This document shows, piece after piece, positions 11,648 to 20,940 of a DNA stretch of 64,000 bases (positions are counted from its first letter, which is position 1; each line of letters begins with the position of its first letter). The stretch comes from Guyparkeria halophila (lineage in GTDB: Bacteria; Pseudomonadota; Gammaproteobacteria; Halothiobacillales; Halothiobacillaceae), in assembly GCF_034479635.1 (NCBI RefSeq), contig NZ_CP140153.1, positions 1,867,501 through 1,931,500 of the forward strand. The letters are read 5' to 3'. The notes beneath the pieces were generated by a model. It was given only the letters and a program-made list of their open reading frames with translations. It searched no databases and had not been told where the DNA came from. The translations under genes were made by a program, and so were the position numbers.

Positions 11648-13477
11648 TCAGGAGCCTCGGCCGGCGCGCTTGCGCTCGTTCTCGGTCAGGAACTTCTTGC
11701 GGATGCGAACCGACGCGGGGGTGACCTCGACCAACTCGTCATCGTCGATGAATTCCAGCGCCTGCTCAAGCGTGTAGCGAATCGGCGGGGTCAGGGTGAG
11801 CGCCTCGTCGGTACCGGCGGCACGGACGTTGGTCAGCTTCTTGCCCTTGAGCACGTTGACGGTCAGGTCGTTGTCGCGGGCGTGGATCCCCACGACCTGG
11901 CCTTCGTAGACCTCGTCGCTGTGACCGATCATCAGGCGGCCGCGGTCCTGCAGGTTGAAGAGCGCATAGGCCAGTGCCTTGCCGGTGTCCGAGGCGATCA
12001 GTACGCCGTTGTTGCGCTGGCCGACCATGCCCGGCTGGTACGGGCCGTAGTGATCGAACACCGAGAACAGCAGGCCGCTGCCCTGGGTGGCGGTCAAAAA
12101 CTCGGTGCGGAAGCCGATCAGCCCGCGCGACGGGATGATGAACTCCAGGCGCACGCGGCCCTGGCCGTCCGGCTCCATGTTGCGCATCTCGCCACGGCGC
12201 TCGCCGATCTTTTCCATCACGCCGCCCTGGTGCTGCTCCTCGATGTCGACGACCAGCTGCTCGTAGGGCTCCTGCTTGGCGCCGTCGACCTCGCGGACGA
12301 TGACCTCCGGACGCGAGACGCCCAGCTCGTAGCCCTCACGGCGCATGTTCTCGATCAGCACCGACAGGTGCAGCTCGCCGCGACCGGAGACACGGAACTT
12401 GTCCGGATCGTCGCCCTGCTCGACGCGCAGTGCCACGTTGTGCACCAGCTCACGCTCGAGGCGCTCGCGGATCTGGCGACTGGTGAGGTACTTGCCCTCA
12501 CGGCCGGCGAACGGCGATGTGTTGACCTGGAAGGTCATGGAGACGGTCGGCTCGTCGACGGTGAGCGCCGGCAGTGCCTCGACGTTTTCCGGGTCGCAGA
12601 GCGTGTCGGAGATGTAGAGCGGATCGACGCCGGAGAAGGCGATGATGTCGCCGGCCTGGGCCGAATCGACCTCGACACGATCGAGGCCGTGGAAGCCCAT
12701 GATCTGCAGGATACGGCCACTACGGACCTCGCCATCGCGCCCGACGATCTTGACCTGGGTGTTGGTCTTGACCCGGCCGCGCTTGATCCGGCCGACGCCG
12801 ATCACGCCGACGTAGGAGTTGTAATCGAGGCTGGACACCTGCATCTGGAACGGACCGTCCGGATCGACGTCCGGTGCCGGAACGCGCTTGGTGATCGTCT
12901 CGAACAGCGGGGTCATGTCGCCGTCGCGGACATCGTCTTCGAGGCCGGCGTAGCCGTTAAGCGCCGAGGCGTAGACGATCGGGAAATCGAGCTGGTCGTC
13001 AGTCGCACCGAGGCGATCGAACAGGTCAAACACCTCGTTGATGACCCAGTCGGGACGCGCACCCGGACGGTCGATCTTGTTGATCACGACGATCGGCTTC
13101 AAGCCGTGCTCGAAGGCCTTCTGGGTGACAAAGCGCGTCTGCGGCATGGGGCCGTCGACGGCGTCGACCAGCAGCAGCACCGAGTCGACCATCGACATGA
13201 CCCGCTCGACCTCACCACCGAAGTCGGCGTGTCCCGGCGTGTCGACGATGTTGATGCGCCAGTCCTCGCCCTCGGGGGACTGCCATTTGATCGCGGTGTT
13301 CTTGGCCAGGATCGTGATGCCCCGCTCCTTCTCGATCTGGTTGGAGTCCATGACCCGTTCACCGTGATCGGTGCGGGCATCGAGGGTGCCGGATTGCTGC
13401 AGCAGGCGGTCGACCAGCGTGGTCTTGCCGTGGTCAACGTGGGCGATAATGGCGATATTACGGAGATTGGCGATCAC
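11648..13477 (-). CDS. typA: Translational GTPase TypA/BipA
   Basis: BipA is a ribosome-binding GTPase of the EF-G superfamily that aids 50S assembly and stress or cold growth. I start it at a GTG at 13477 ([20 protein letters not shown]), which gives 609 residues, close to the usual 607; the open frame upstream to 13762 has no BipA-like sequence. The P-loop [10 protein letters not shown], the switch region [31 protein letters not shown] and NKIDRP are all intact. No clear Shine-Dalgarno precedes the GTG. A TATACT box 35 bp upstream could be its -10. Confidence 0.95.
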   Translation of the reverse strand: MIANLRNIAIIAHVDHGKTTLVDRLLQQSGTLDARTDHGERVMDSNQIEKERGITILAKNTAIKWQSPEGEDWRINIVDTPGHADFGGEVERVMSMVDSVLLLVDAVDGPMPQTRFVTQKAFEHGLKPIVVINKIDRPGARPDWVINEVFDLFDRLGATDDQLDFPIVYASALNGYAGLEDDVRDGDMTPLFETITKRVPAPDVDPDGPFQMQVSSLDYNSYVGVIGVGRIKRGRVKTNTQVKIVGRDGEVRSGRILQIMGFHGLDRVEVDSAQAGDIIAFSGVDPLYISDTLCDPENVEALPALTVDEPTVSMTFQVNTSPFAGREGKYLTSRQIRERLERELVHNVALRVEQGDDPDKFRVSGRGELHLSVLIENMRREGYELGVSRPEVIVREVDGAKQEPYEQLVVDIEEQHQGGVMEKIGERRGEMRNMEPDGQGRVRLEFIIPSRGLIGFRTEFLTATQGSGLLFSVFDHYGPYQPGMVGQRNNGVLIASDTGKALAYALFNLQDRGRLMIGHSDEVYEGQVVGIHARDNDLTVNVLKGKKLTNVRAAGTDEALTLTPPIRYTLEQALEFIDDDELVEVTPASVRIRKKFLTENERKRAGRGS

Positions 13478-14041
13478 AAAAACGGGTCCAAGGGGTTGAA
13501 ATAAGGCGCGCAGTATAAACACAAATGCCCTTCGGACCGAGCCAAATCGGCAAATCCGTCGCCCCTGCCGACACGGGGCCTTCAGGGTCGGCTCGTGCGA
13601 AACATCCTCGCCAGCAGGAGGCCGTGTACCTTGATCGTCACCGCCCCAAGCCTTTCCCGTCGATTTCCGCCTTCCGGGCCCGTCCCGCCACCTCGAACTC
13701 CCGCAACCTGGCGCGAAGCTTTTCGGCCATGGAAGCGACAGGTCGGACCTGGTCGCCAGCACATATCGCGTCGACCAGAACGCTAGCGCGCCACGAGAAG
13801 CGGGTAGCCGAACGCTGTCGGCACGGGGAAGGAAAGTAAGCAGAAACCCTCAACACCGACAGCGATGGATGATGATGCATCGCACGACGAAACCCTGGAC
13901 GCGCAGCATCACACACCCTTCCTAGCGCATCATTTGCGGCGACGGGATCGACACTCTAAATGCGCTCAGCGCCAAGTTTTCCAAGCGAAAAACTCGCGAA
14001 GACAGCAGGTTAGCCAGGTCCGACCCCGTCACCGTTGCTCA
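13478..14041. other. Intergenic stretch with no convincing gene
   Basis: Apart from the typA promoter region and the 46-bp repeat at its far end (13998-14043), I see no supported gene. A short minus-strand frame around 13640-13730 (MAEKLRARLREFEV) looks protein-like for about 30 codons but runs into a stop; it may be a relic. The stretch opens the accessory region that ends at the betT-like gene. Confidence 0.5.
13512..13517 (-). promoter_or_regulatory. Possible -10 box of typA
   Basis: On the minus strand TATACT lies 35 bp upstream of the typA GTG, at a plausible distance for a short leader. No good TTGACA-like -35 is found at 16-18 bp; a TTGGCT occurs at 22 bp. Confidence 0.3.
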
Positions 14042-14043
14042 TC
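13998..14043 (-). repeat. 46-bp 3'-end repeat, copy 1 (GGGGTCGG core)
   Basis: Read on the minus strand it contains GGTGACGGGGTCGGACCTGG and then TAACCTGCTGTCTTC. The same layout recurs at 14898-14943. It overlaps the TGA stop of the 14042-14503 gene. See that gene and the finding on this pair. Confidence 0.65.
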
Positions 14044-14503
14044 AGCGTTTCCTCCCTATGGTAAGTTCAAAATAGGGTTTGATGCCCGCAAGCGCACCAA
14101 TACCGAGGAACAATGACTTGCGCCATTCCTCCTGCGATTCCCGGTACATCACGATGCGGAAACGCTCCTCGCGTCCACGCTGCTCGTAGAAATCCATGCA
14201 CAGGTTCACGATTTCCAATACTGCCGGTTGAGGGATTTCGTCGGATTGGTATAGCCAAATGGTGTAACTGCCCGGAACTCCTGAAATTGCAAACCAAGGG
14301 CTTTCACGATCATGCGCCACGGGCACACCGTGTTTTTTAAGTATTTCCAAGGCCTCATAGTCAACCGTATCCTTGAATTCTGCATAGGGGTATTTGCCAG
14401 CCATTGCGGTCGGAACGATAACCAGTTGGACAAGCACAAAGAGCAACTGTGCGGCCCGCACGATGCGCGACAAACGGCTCAACGATGTTGATTCCCTTTT
14501 CAT
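14042..14503 (-). CDS. Hypothetical exported protein
   Basis: I do not recognise a family. The 153-residue product starts MKRESTSLSRLSR and has a clear Sec-type signal peptide (hydrophobic core AAQLLFVLVQLVIVPTAMA, probable cleavage after AMA). The mature part is about 115 residues, with ALEILKKHGVPVAHD, WFAISGVPGSYTIWLYQ and a basic segment ending TIGRKR, so it should be periplasmic or envelope-associated. An AAGGGG Shine-Dalgarno at the right distance picks this ATG over upstream codons in the same frame. The codons are more AT-rich than in the core genes. Its stop lies inside the repeat at 13998-14043. Likely acquired. Confidence 0.7.
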   Translation of the reverse strand: MKRESTSLSRLSRIVRAAQLLFVLVQLVIVPTAMAGKYPYAEFKDTVDYEALEILKKHGVPVAHDRESPWFAISGVPGSYTIWLYQSDEIPQPAVLEIVNLCMDFYEQRGREERFRIVMYRESQEEWRKSLFLGIGALAGIKPYFELTIGRKR

Positions 14504-14897
14504 CACTGCCCCTTCCCGAATGACGACCTTGAAATTCGCCATGGCTGGCTCATGGCATCCCGGGCCTTGCTGGAGCAACGGATCACCGCGCTTTCCCAGA
14601 CAGAGATTCGATGAACGTTCGCCTGCATGCCCTGCCCCCACGCCGAAGGTCCGATGCGATGTCCGGCCGCAGCCGGCCAACTGGTCCCGTACCTCGCTCA
14701 CTCGCGAACGGAGCGTGGATGCAACCATGGTCAGCAGCTTGTCTTTCCGTGCGGCCGGGTACGCCTTCCTGCCAATCGATGAGCGCTTGGCTTATGCCCA
14801 TGTCGAATCTCCGGTTAAATGTATGATCAAAAAGGAGCGCATGGGGATCGCCCGCCATGCGGTAGTGCGACCACAAACACACAGCCAGCGCGCACCG
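14504..14897. other. Gap between the two orphan genes; no convincing gene
   Basis: Several GC-rich reading frames are open on both strands here, including a minus-strand frame running in front of and continuous with the 14042-14503 gene. None shows a recognisable domain or a good start. I treat the stretch as non-coding or degraded sequence. Confidence 0.4.
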
Positions 14898-14943
14898 GAA
14901 GGCGGCAGGATTATCCTGGCCCGACCCCGCCACCTTGCTGATC
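14898..14943 (-). repeat. 46-bp 3'-end repeat, copy 2 (GGGGTCGG core)
   Basis: On the minus strand it contains GGTGGCGGGGTCGGGCCAGG and then ATAATCCTGCCGCCTTC. It aligns over its whole length with copy 1 at 13998-14043 at roughly three-quarters identity. The TAA stop codon of the 14911-15471 gene falls within it, so the last 10 or so residues of that protein (QQGGGVGPG) are encoded by the repeat. Confidence 0.65.
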
Positions 14944-15471
14944 GGGACCACGCCTGTGCTTAAACCAGACGTATACGATTGGCAGCAGCGCGAGAACAAA
15001 AAAAACAGTCATTTCTACGGGAATGGATTTGTAACTGCGAACTCGATGAGGCTTTATTTCGGACCAATCCTTGACCAAATTTTCGCCCACTTTGATTTGA
15101 TTCAGGTAGTCAGTAGAGCCGTAAAAAAAATCAACATAAGGCTGGCTCCAAATCTTCACACGCTCGCCTAAAATAAGCGCCTGTTGCTCGTTTGTAAGAC
15201 AACCATGGAATTTGACGATCTCCCCATCGTCCAGCGCCAAATGAATATTCGCGCCGCACCTCGTTTGCCACCGAAGATTGACTTCTTTCACAACACCCGT
15301 GGTTACATCCATCTCGTCCAGACCCGGAACAGCATTCAGAGCATCGATAGCCCAAATGACAGCCAAAAGAAGGAAAAAACCTGAAAACCAATACATAAGT
15401 ATGGAAACACGGTTCCGGAGGGCGCGCTCCACAAAGACCAAGTGGAAATAATTAAGAATGTTTTTAACCAT
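14911..15471 (-). CDS. Hypothetical membrane protein with two transmembrane segments
   Basis: I do not recognise it with certainty. The 186-residue product starts MVKNILNYFHLVF, has a first membrane helix (about VSILMYWFSGFFLLLAVIWA), a mostly beta-like soluble middle of about 95 residues with GVVKEVNLRW, LALDDGEIVKFHG and ILGERVKIW, and a second helix (VEMTVFFVLALLPIVYVWF) before a basic tail. This resembles the topology of DUF3592-type proteins, which is only a weak hint. An AGG lies 12 bp before the ATG. AT-rich codon use and orphan status suggest acquisition. The C-terminus reads through the repeat at 14898-14943. Confidence 0.68.
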   Translation of the reverse strand: MVKNILNYFHLVFVERALRNRVSILMYWFSGFFLLLAVIWAIDALNAVPGLDEMDVTTGVVKEVNLRWQTRCGANIHLALDDGEIVKFHGCLTNEQQALILGERVKIWSQPYVDFFYGSTDYLNQIKVGENLVKDWSEIKPHRVRSYKSIPVEMTVFFVLALLPIVYVWFKHRRGPDQQGGGVGPG

Positions 15472-15806
15472 TACTATCAACCTGTAACTTGACTATGTGA
15501 TATCCGAATAGGGACACCAAAATCTTCCCGGTCAGGGTCGGACGTATGATACGTGCTCGGATAAGTGGGGTCGGAACTGCTCTTCAGTTCATTGACAGGC
15601 TGAGATAAAGGACCAGAAAACACCAGTTATTCCTCTTTTAAGCGGCCAATTTCCAGGTTGGAATTGGGCATGTAGGTGCCGAACGAATCGCGTAACCATG
15701 TCGTCTCGCGGGCCGGCTCAACTCGCCTTGTGTGCGCTTCCGGGCCCATCTACCCCTGGACTTCTTCCATGAACGGCTTACTGCCCGCCGTCAGGTGCTC
15801 GGACCA
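15472..15806. other. Gap with two further GGGTCGG motifs; no gene seen
   Basis: GGTCAGGGTCGGACG (about 15530-15544) and GTGGGGTCGGAAC (about 15566-15578) lie here on the plus strand, the opposite orientation to the cores at 14.0 and 14.9 kb. They lie just downstream of the RAYT remnant's 3' end and upstream of the orphan membrane protein. No gene is supported. Confidence 0.5.
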
Positions 15807-16061
15807 TCAAGAGTCCCTCTGCATACGATCCTCCGCCAGGGCCTGCTCGACCCATGCCGGACGCGCTGTGCGCAACTGGGCACTGCCATCAATACCCAAC
15901 GTTTGTTGCAGTGTCTGTGAATCGATAACCCGATAGCGGCATGGCGGCGACAGAATCTTGAGGTAACCACAGGCTTCCCATTCCACGGGATGGGCAGCCT
16001 GGTCGGCACGGACCATGTTGAGATCGATATACAACAAGGTTCGCGAACCATCGGCTTGCAT
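15807..16061 (-). pseudogene. Remnant of a REP-associated tyrosine transposase (RAYT, Y1_Tnp family)
   Basis: Only the C-terminal third is readable: LLYIDLNMVRADQAAHPVEW, CGYLKILSPPCRYRVID, LQQTLGIDG and WVEQALAEDR match the conserved end of chromosomal Y1-type transposase-like proteins (which usually read YIDLNMVRAGVV..HPxEW..GY.EI..PP.RYR.ID). The catalytic HUH histidines and tyrosine lie in the N-terminal part, which is absent or scrambled upstream of 16061 in all frames. RAYTs act on REP palindromes; several GGGGTCGG motifs surround this relic. The family assignment is from memory of conserved motifs, not a search. Confidence 0.7.
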
Positions 16062-16905
16062 CACGTCGATGATCGGCGCGCGGCTTTGCTGAGATCCAAC
16101 GCACACCGGGCGGCGAACGCGCCGCGCATGGCGACAATGCCACCCAGCCGAATGGCCGTCGGACAGCCATACCAAGAAGATAGAGATCAGAGAGATCCCA
16201 CGGGAGGGCGCGAGTGCGCCCCGTGTGAGTGCGTCGTCCATCCGTGACAACCTCAACCATCAGTCCATTAGAATATGCTGGAGCTGACCACCCTTTTCTT
16301 GGCGAGTCAAACAATCCAACCACCAGGTAGCCAACAGCAGCCGGTCCATCTCAACCAATTGATATTACGATACAAACTCCATTCAAACCCGCCCACTTCC
16401 GCCTTAGAGTGCCAATCCCTTTGATGGAATAAGTGACCGAAGGAACTGTCAACGCAAGCTCGGACATGCCGCGCAAACGTGGATGCACCCTCCCACCTCG
16501 CCCCGGTGGCATCGGTGAGCGACGTGCCAGACTTGCCCTGGTATACGGAAACGGCGCACCCGACATCCCTCCCTAGGACGCCTTTGACGGGGGATAAACA
16601 GGCCCTCTCAGGACGTTCAGCACCCCGCGCCGGATCTATCAAAGACACTCTTATGTATACAGAACGCTAGCGAGGCACGACCCCGTCAAAACCCGGTAAT
16701 CACAAAAGCCCAACCAACCGAGGCAGAAAAAACCAAAAGTCGGCACCGGCGCCGCCAAAACGGCCCGAACAAACGGCTCGTGGCCGTGAAGATCAGCAAA
16801 AACACGGTCTGGGTGATATACCTACGGGGTCCTGGTCGCCGAGTCCCCTACTCGGGCATTCCGCGACACCACGTATAAGAACGAACGAGAATGCAAGGAG
16901 CCTCC
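16062..16905. other. Gene-poor stretch upstream of the betT-like gene
   Basis: No gene is convincing. A minus-strand frame at 16307-16648 (MSLIDPARGAERPE, 113 codons) is open but has no recognisable domain and no good Shine-Dalgarno. A further GACGGGGTCG motif (minus strand) lies near 16678-16688. The segment just before 16895 should hold the betT-like promoter, but no clear -35/-10 pair was found. Confidence 0.4.
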
Positions 16906-19005
16906 ATGAGCACCACCCCCACTGCCGGCAAGCGCACGACGCTGCTGATGCCGGTCTTTCTGCCCGCGGTGATCGTTATCGCGCTGCTGGTCATCGGCAC
17001 GGTGATCAACCCCGATCGCGCCGGGGACATCTTCGCCCGGGTCCTGGACTGGATCACCAGCGATTTCGGCTGGTTCTACATGCTGGCCGTGGCCATCTTC
17101 CTGGTCTTCTTCATCGCCGTGGCCGTCTCGCCCTGGGGGAATATCAAGCTCGGCCCGGACCACTCCGAGCCCGAATACAGTTTCCCGGCCTGGTTCGCCA
17201 TGCTGTTCTCGGCCGGCTACGGCATTGCGCTCTTGTTCTTCGGCGTCGCCGAGCCGGTGCTCCACTTCGCCAGCCCACCCAACGGGTCGGCCGAGACCAT
17301 CGATGCGGCCAAGCAGGCGCTGCAGATCGCGTTCTTCCACTGGGGCTTTCACATCTGGGCCATCTACGGCCTGGTCGGCCTGGTACTGGCCTACTTCGCC
17401 TTCCGTCACGGGCTGCCACTGTCGATGCGCTCGGCGCTCTACCCGCTGATCGGCGAACGCATCCACGGCCCGATCGGCCACACGGTGGACGTGTTCGCCA
17501 TCCTCGGCACCATGTTCGGCATCGCCACCACGCTGGGCCTATCGGTGGCGCAGATCAACGCCGGCCTGAACTACCTGTGGCCGAACATCCCGGTCAACAC
17601 CACGGTGCAGATCATCGCGATCGCCGTGATCACGGCCGCGGCGACCGTCTCGGTGGTCGCCGGCATGGACAAGGGGATCAAGCGCCTGTCGCAGCTGAAC
17701 ATGATCATGGCCATCGCCCTGGTGCTGTTCGTGTTCCTGATGGGGCCGACCGTCTTCCTGCTCGAGGCCTTCGTCGAGAATACCGGCTTCTATCTGTCGA
17801 ATATCGTCGAGCGCACCTTCAGCCTGCAGGCCTACGAGTCGAGCGACTGGATCGGCAACTGGACCCTGTTCATCTTCGGCTGGACCATCGCCTGGGCGCC
17901 GTTCGTCGGGCTGTTCATCGCGAAGATCAGCCGCGGGCGGACCATCCGCCAGTTCGTGCTGGGCGTGATGTTCGTGCCGACCATCTTCACCTTCTTCTGG
18001 TTCACCGTCTTCGGTGACACCGCGCTCAACGCGATCATGCACGAGGGGGCCGAGGCCCTGATCGGCCAGGTGCAGACGGACAAGGCCATCGCCCTGTTCA
18101 AGCTGTTCGAGATGCTGCCGCTCACGCCGATCATCTCCTTCCTGACGATCGTGCTGATCATCACCTTCTTCGTGACCTCCTCGGACTCCGGCTCGCTGGT
18201 GATCGACTCGCTGGCCTCCGGTGGCGCGATCCAGACACCGGCCCTCCAGCGGGTGTTCTGGGCCGTGCTCGAGGGCGTGGTCGCCTCGGTGCTGCTGCTC
18301 GCCGGCGGGCTGGGTGCCCTGCAGACGGCCTCGATCACTGCCGCCCTGCCGTTCGCGATCATCATGCTGATCGCTGCGGTGGGCATGTGGCGCGCGTTGC
18401 AGATCGAGGGGCATCGCGAGGTCAGCCTGCAGCACCACATGAATGCCGGTCGTCACGGCAGCCTCGGCGGGGTCGACAACTGGCGCAAGCGCGTGACCAA
18501 CATGGTCAGCTTCCCGAAGCGCGAGCCAGTCGCCGCGTTCATCCGCAACGACGTGGTCGAGGCGATGCAGCAGGTGAGTGAGGAACTGAAGACCCAGGGC
18601 TGGCCGGTCGGCTCCGACTTCGACGAGGAGCGCTGCCGCGCGCATATCAACGTCACCAAGCCCGGTACGATGGAGTTCATCTACGAGGTACGCCTGCGCG
18701 GCTATGCCAAGCCGGGCTTCGCCTTCCCGGAGCAGGACCGATCGCTCGACGGCGACAGCCACTACTACCGCGCCGAGGTCTACCTGCGTCGGGGTGGTCG
18801 CTCCTACAATATCTACGGCTACGACCGGGAGACCGTCATCAGCGACATCCTCGACCAGTTCGAGAAGTACATGCACTTCCTGCACACCTCCCCGGCCATC
18901 CTGCCGTGGAAGATGGAAGAGCATGACGATGACCTCCACACCCAGCGGATCCGTCAGCTGGGCAAGGACAAGGGCAGCCAGGCCGGGCCGGCCACCGACA
19001 GCTGA
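16906..19005 (+). CDS. BCCT-family choline/betaine transporter (BetT type)
   Basis: This 699-residue carrier is expected to take up choline or glycine betaine by ion coupling as an osmoprotectant route. It starts MSTTPTAGKRTTLLMPVF after an AAGGAG at the correct distance; an in-frame ATG five codons earlier overlaps that Shine-Dalgarno. About twelve membrane segments occupy residues 15-520, including the family region around FGWTIAWAPFVGLFIAKISRG. After the last helix comes a cytoplasmic extension of about 180 residues rich in charged residues. Such a long C-terminal domain is typical of BetT (677 in E. coli), where it senses osmolarity; short BetP/OpuD-like carriers lack it. No betA/betB is nearby. 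Confidence 0.9.
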   Translation: MSTTPTAGKRTTLLMPVFLPAVIVIALLVIGTVINPDRAGDIFARVLDWITSDFGWFYMLAVAIFLVFFIAVAVSPWGNIKLGPDHSEPEYSFPAWFAMLFSAGYGIALLFFGVAEPVLHFASPPNGSAETIDAAKQALQIAFFHWGFHIWAIYGLVGLVLAYFAFRHGLPLSMRSALYPLIGERIHGPIGHTVDVFAILGTMFGIATTLGLSVAQINAGLNYLWPNIPVNTTVQIIAIAVITAAATVSVVAGMDKGIKRLSQLNMIMAIALVLFVFLMGPTVFLLEAFVENTGFYLSNIVERTFSLQAYESSDWIGNWTLFIFGWTIAWAPFVGLFIAKISRGRTIRQFVLGVMFVPTIFTFFWFTVFGDTALNAIMHEGAEALIGQVQTDKAIALFKLFEMLPLTPIISFLTIVLIITFFVTSSDSGSLVIDSLASGGAIQTPALQRVFWAVLEGVVASVLLLAGGLGALQTASITAALPFAIIMLIAAVGMWRALQIEGHREVSLQHHMNAGRHGSLGGVDNWRKRVTNMVSFPKREPVAAFIRNDVVEAMQQVSEELKTQGWPVGSDFDEERCRAHINVTKPGTMEFIYEVRLRGYAKPGFAFPEQDRSLDGDSHYYRAEVYLRRGGRSYNIYGYDRETVISDILDQFEKYMHFLHTSPAILPWKMEEHDDDLHTQRIRQLGKDKGSQAGPATDS

Positions 19006-19030
19006 CCTCCCGGCACGCCCCCACCCACCA

Positions 19031-19058
19031 ACCCGCCACGATCGTGGCGGGTTTTTTT
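19031..19058 (+). terminator. Rho-independent terminator after betT-like gene
   Basis: The perfect palindrome ACCCGCCACGAT plus its complement is followed by a run of T residues (GGGTTTTTTTGC), 25 bp after the stop codon. Confidence 0.9.
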
Positions 19059-19170
19059 GCGCCTCACGCCCCCCGCAACCCACTCGAATCAGCCGGGTTT
19101 CACGCCCCGGCCGACGGCCTCGGGTGATAGAATTGGCACCAAACGACACCCAATCACGACGAGGGATTCC

Positions 19171-20055
19171 ATGGCCCAACGGCTGGCTTTCACCAAGATG
19201 CACGGACTGGGCAACGACTTCATGGTGGTCGATGCCGTCAGCCGCCGCCTGCCGGTCGCCGACTGGCTGACCCCAACGCGCATTCAAGGCTGGGCCGATC
19301 GGCATTTCGGCATCGGCTTCGACCAGTTGCTGCTGATCGAACCGCCGAGCGGCAGGAAAGCCGATTTCGGCTACCGGGTCTTCAATGCCGATGGCGGCGA
19401 AGTGGAACAGTGCGGCAACGGCGCGCGCTGCTTCGCGCGGTACGTGGCCGAGCGCGGGTTGACCGACCGGCGCGACATCCGTGTCGAGACCGCCGGCGGG
19501 CCGATCGTGTTGCACCTGACCGAAGACGACCGCGTCCGGGTCGACATGGGCCGGCCCCGATTCGCCCCCGAGGCGATTCCGTTCAAGCCGCCGATCACGG
19601 CCAGCGAATCGCCCTACACCCTGATGCTCAGCGGAAAGCCCGGCGGCCTGGATCAGGTCACGCTGGAGGCCGTCTCGATGGGCAATCCGCACGCGGTCGT
19701 TCAGGTCGGGGATCTCGAGGGCTTCCCGATCGAAGCGGTCGGCTCGGCGCTCGAGTCGCACCCGGCCTTCCCGCGCCGCGTGAATGTCGGTTTCGTCGAG
19801 CAGCATCGTCCCGATCACATCGGCCTGCGGGTGTTCGAGCGCGGCGCCGGCGAGACGTTGGCCTGCGGCACCGGTGCCTGCGCCGCCGTCGCCGCCGGCA
19901 TTCATGCCGGGCGACTGGAGTCGCCCTGTCGGGTCGACCTGCGCGGCGGGACGCTGTCGATCGAGTGGTCCGGCCGCGAGGACGACTCGCTGTTCATGAC
20001 CGGGCCGGCCACCTTCGTCTTCGATGGCGAGGTCCCGATCGACCCGGCCGGATGA
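19171..20055 (+). CDS. dapF: Diaminopimelate epimerase
   Basis: DapF converts LL- to meso-diaminopimelate for lysine and peptidoglycan synthesis. The 294-residue enzyme starts MAQRLAFTKMHGLGNDFMVVD and has both catalytic cysteines: Cys81 in EQCGNGARCFARY and Cys232 in ETLACGTGACAAVAAG. Length is close to the usual 275. The ATG at 19171 follows GAGGGA; the open frame upstream is not DapF-like. It heads the dapF-DUF484-xerC group found in many gammaproteobacteria. Confidence 0.96.
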   Translation: MAQRLAFTKMHGLGNDFMVVDAVSRRLPVADWLTPTRIQGWADRHFGIGFDQLLLIEPPSGRKADFGYRVFNADGGEVEQCGNGARCFARYVAERGLTDRRDIRVETAGGPIVLHLTEDDRVRVDMGRPRFAPEAIPFKPPITASESPYTLMLSGKPGGLDQVTLEAVSMGNPHAVVQVGDLEGFPIEAVGSALESHPAFPRRVNVGFVEQHRPDHIGLRVFERGAGETLACGTGACAAVAAGIHAGRLESPCRVDLRGGTLSIEWSGREDDSLFMTGPATFVFDGEVPIDPAG

Positions 20056-20232
20056 CGGCGTCGCCGCTGCATTGCCGAGCCCGGCACGCGGGGGTAAGGT
20101 AGATGCTTGAAAGGTCTGCCGGAATCCGACCCGTTTGCGAGGCTTGCCCCAAGGTTTGCCCCCGACGGCATCGGATTCGCGCGGAAGCGCCCGGAGAGGC
20201 GCCTGCTGCCAATAACCATCAAGGGATTACGC

Positions 20233-20934
20233 ATGAGCGAGAACGTGGCCTACGAACTTGCCGACTCGGATACCGAGGTCGACACCCAGCAGACACCCAG
20301 CGCCGAGGCGGTGCTCGCCTACCTGCGCACCCATCCGGACCTGTTCCTCGAGCACCCGGAAATCCTCGATCACATCGAACTGCCCGGCCCGCCCCAACCG
20401 GTGGTCTCCCTGCACCACTGGCAACTGCGACGCTGGCGCGGTCAGGCCCTGCGTCATCGTCATGCCCTGGATCAGCTCCACCAGGTGGCCGCCGACAACG
20501 CCGAGGCCGACCGCCTGTTGCACCGCTTCTGCGAAGGGCTGCTGAACACCACGGATCGCTCCCCGGCGACGCTGGAAACACAGATCCAGGCCGACTTCGA
20601 GATCGACACCTGTCGAGTCGTCCCGCTGGCCGATCTCGACGGCGATACCCGCAAGCTGCTGGCCGGCTGGCTGGACAACCCCACCCCGTTCTGCGGGCGC
20701 CCGCACGACACGGTGCGTGAAAGCCTGTTCGGTGATGCGTTGCCGCAGACCGGTTCGGTGGCGCTGATCGCCGTACCGACCCCGGTGGCTGGCCCCACCC
20801 GGCACATCATCGCGCTGGGCCGCCGCCTGCCGGATGGCTTCAATCCCGCCCAGGGCACGCACTTTCTCGAACAGATCGGCGAACTCGCCGGCGCATTTCT
20901 CGAGCAAGCCGCGAGCGACAACGACCGCCACTGA
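20233..20934 (+). CDS. DUF484 family protein
   Basis: This 233-residue protein belongs to DUF484 (YigA-like), a family of unknown function with a GAF-like fold. It starts MSENVAYELADSDTEVDTQQ after AAGGGA; an earlier in-frame ATG at 20107 is less likely. Typical features are the opening VLAYLRTHPDLFLEHPEIL, a VVSLHHWQLRRWR helix and the late ALIAVPTPV...GTHFLEQIGELAGAFLEQA segment. It lies between dapF and xerC with a 6-bp gap to xerC, as in E. coli, which is the strongest evidence of identity. Confidence 0.9.
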   Translation: MSENVAYELADSDTEVDTQQTPSAEAVLAYLRTHPDLFLEHPEILDHIELPGPPQPVVSLHHWQLRRWRGQALRHRHALDQLHQVAADNAEADRLLHRFCEGLLNTTDRSPATLETQIQADFEIDTCRVVPLADLDGDTRKLLAGWLDNPTPFCGRPHDTVRESLFGDALPQTGSVALIAVPTPVAGPTRHIIALGRRLPDGFNPAQGTHFLEQIGELAGAFLEQAASDNDRH

Positions 20935-20940
20935 TCCACC

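Noticed and set aside
14583-14999. Minus-strand open frame of 138 codons overlapping the second orphan gene end
   Set aside because: It runs antiframe through the end of a better-supported gene and shows no domain.
13998-15480. Integron cassette array with attC sites
   Set aside because: Same-strand orphans with a repeat at each 3' end suggested it, but no paired RYYYAAC/GTTRRRY core sites or integrase were found; the repeat is GGGGTCGG-centred.
16307-16648. Possible 113-residue minus-strand gene
   Set aside because: No recognisable domain, no clear Shine-Dalgarno, and unusual Trp/Cys-rich C-terminus; listed only within the gap entry.
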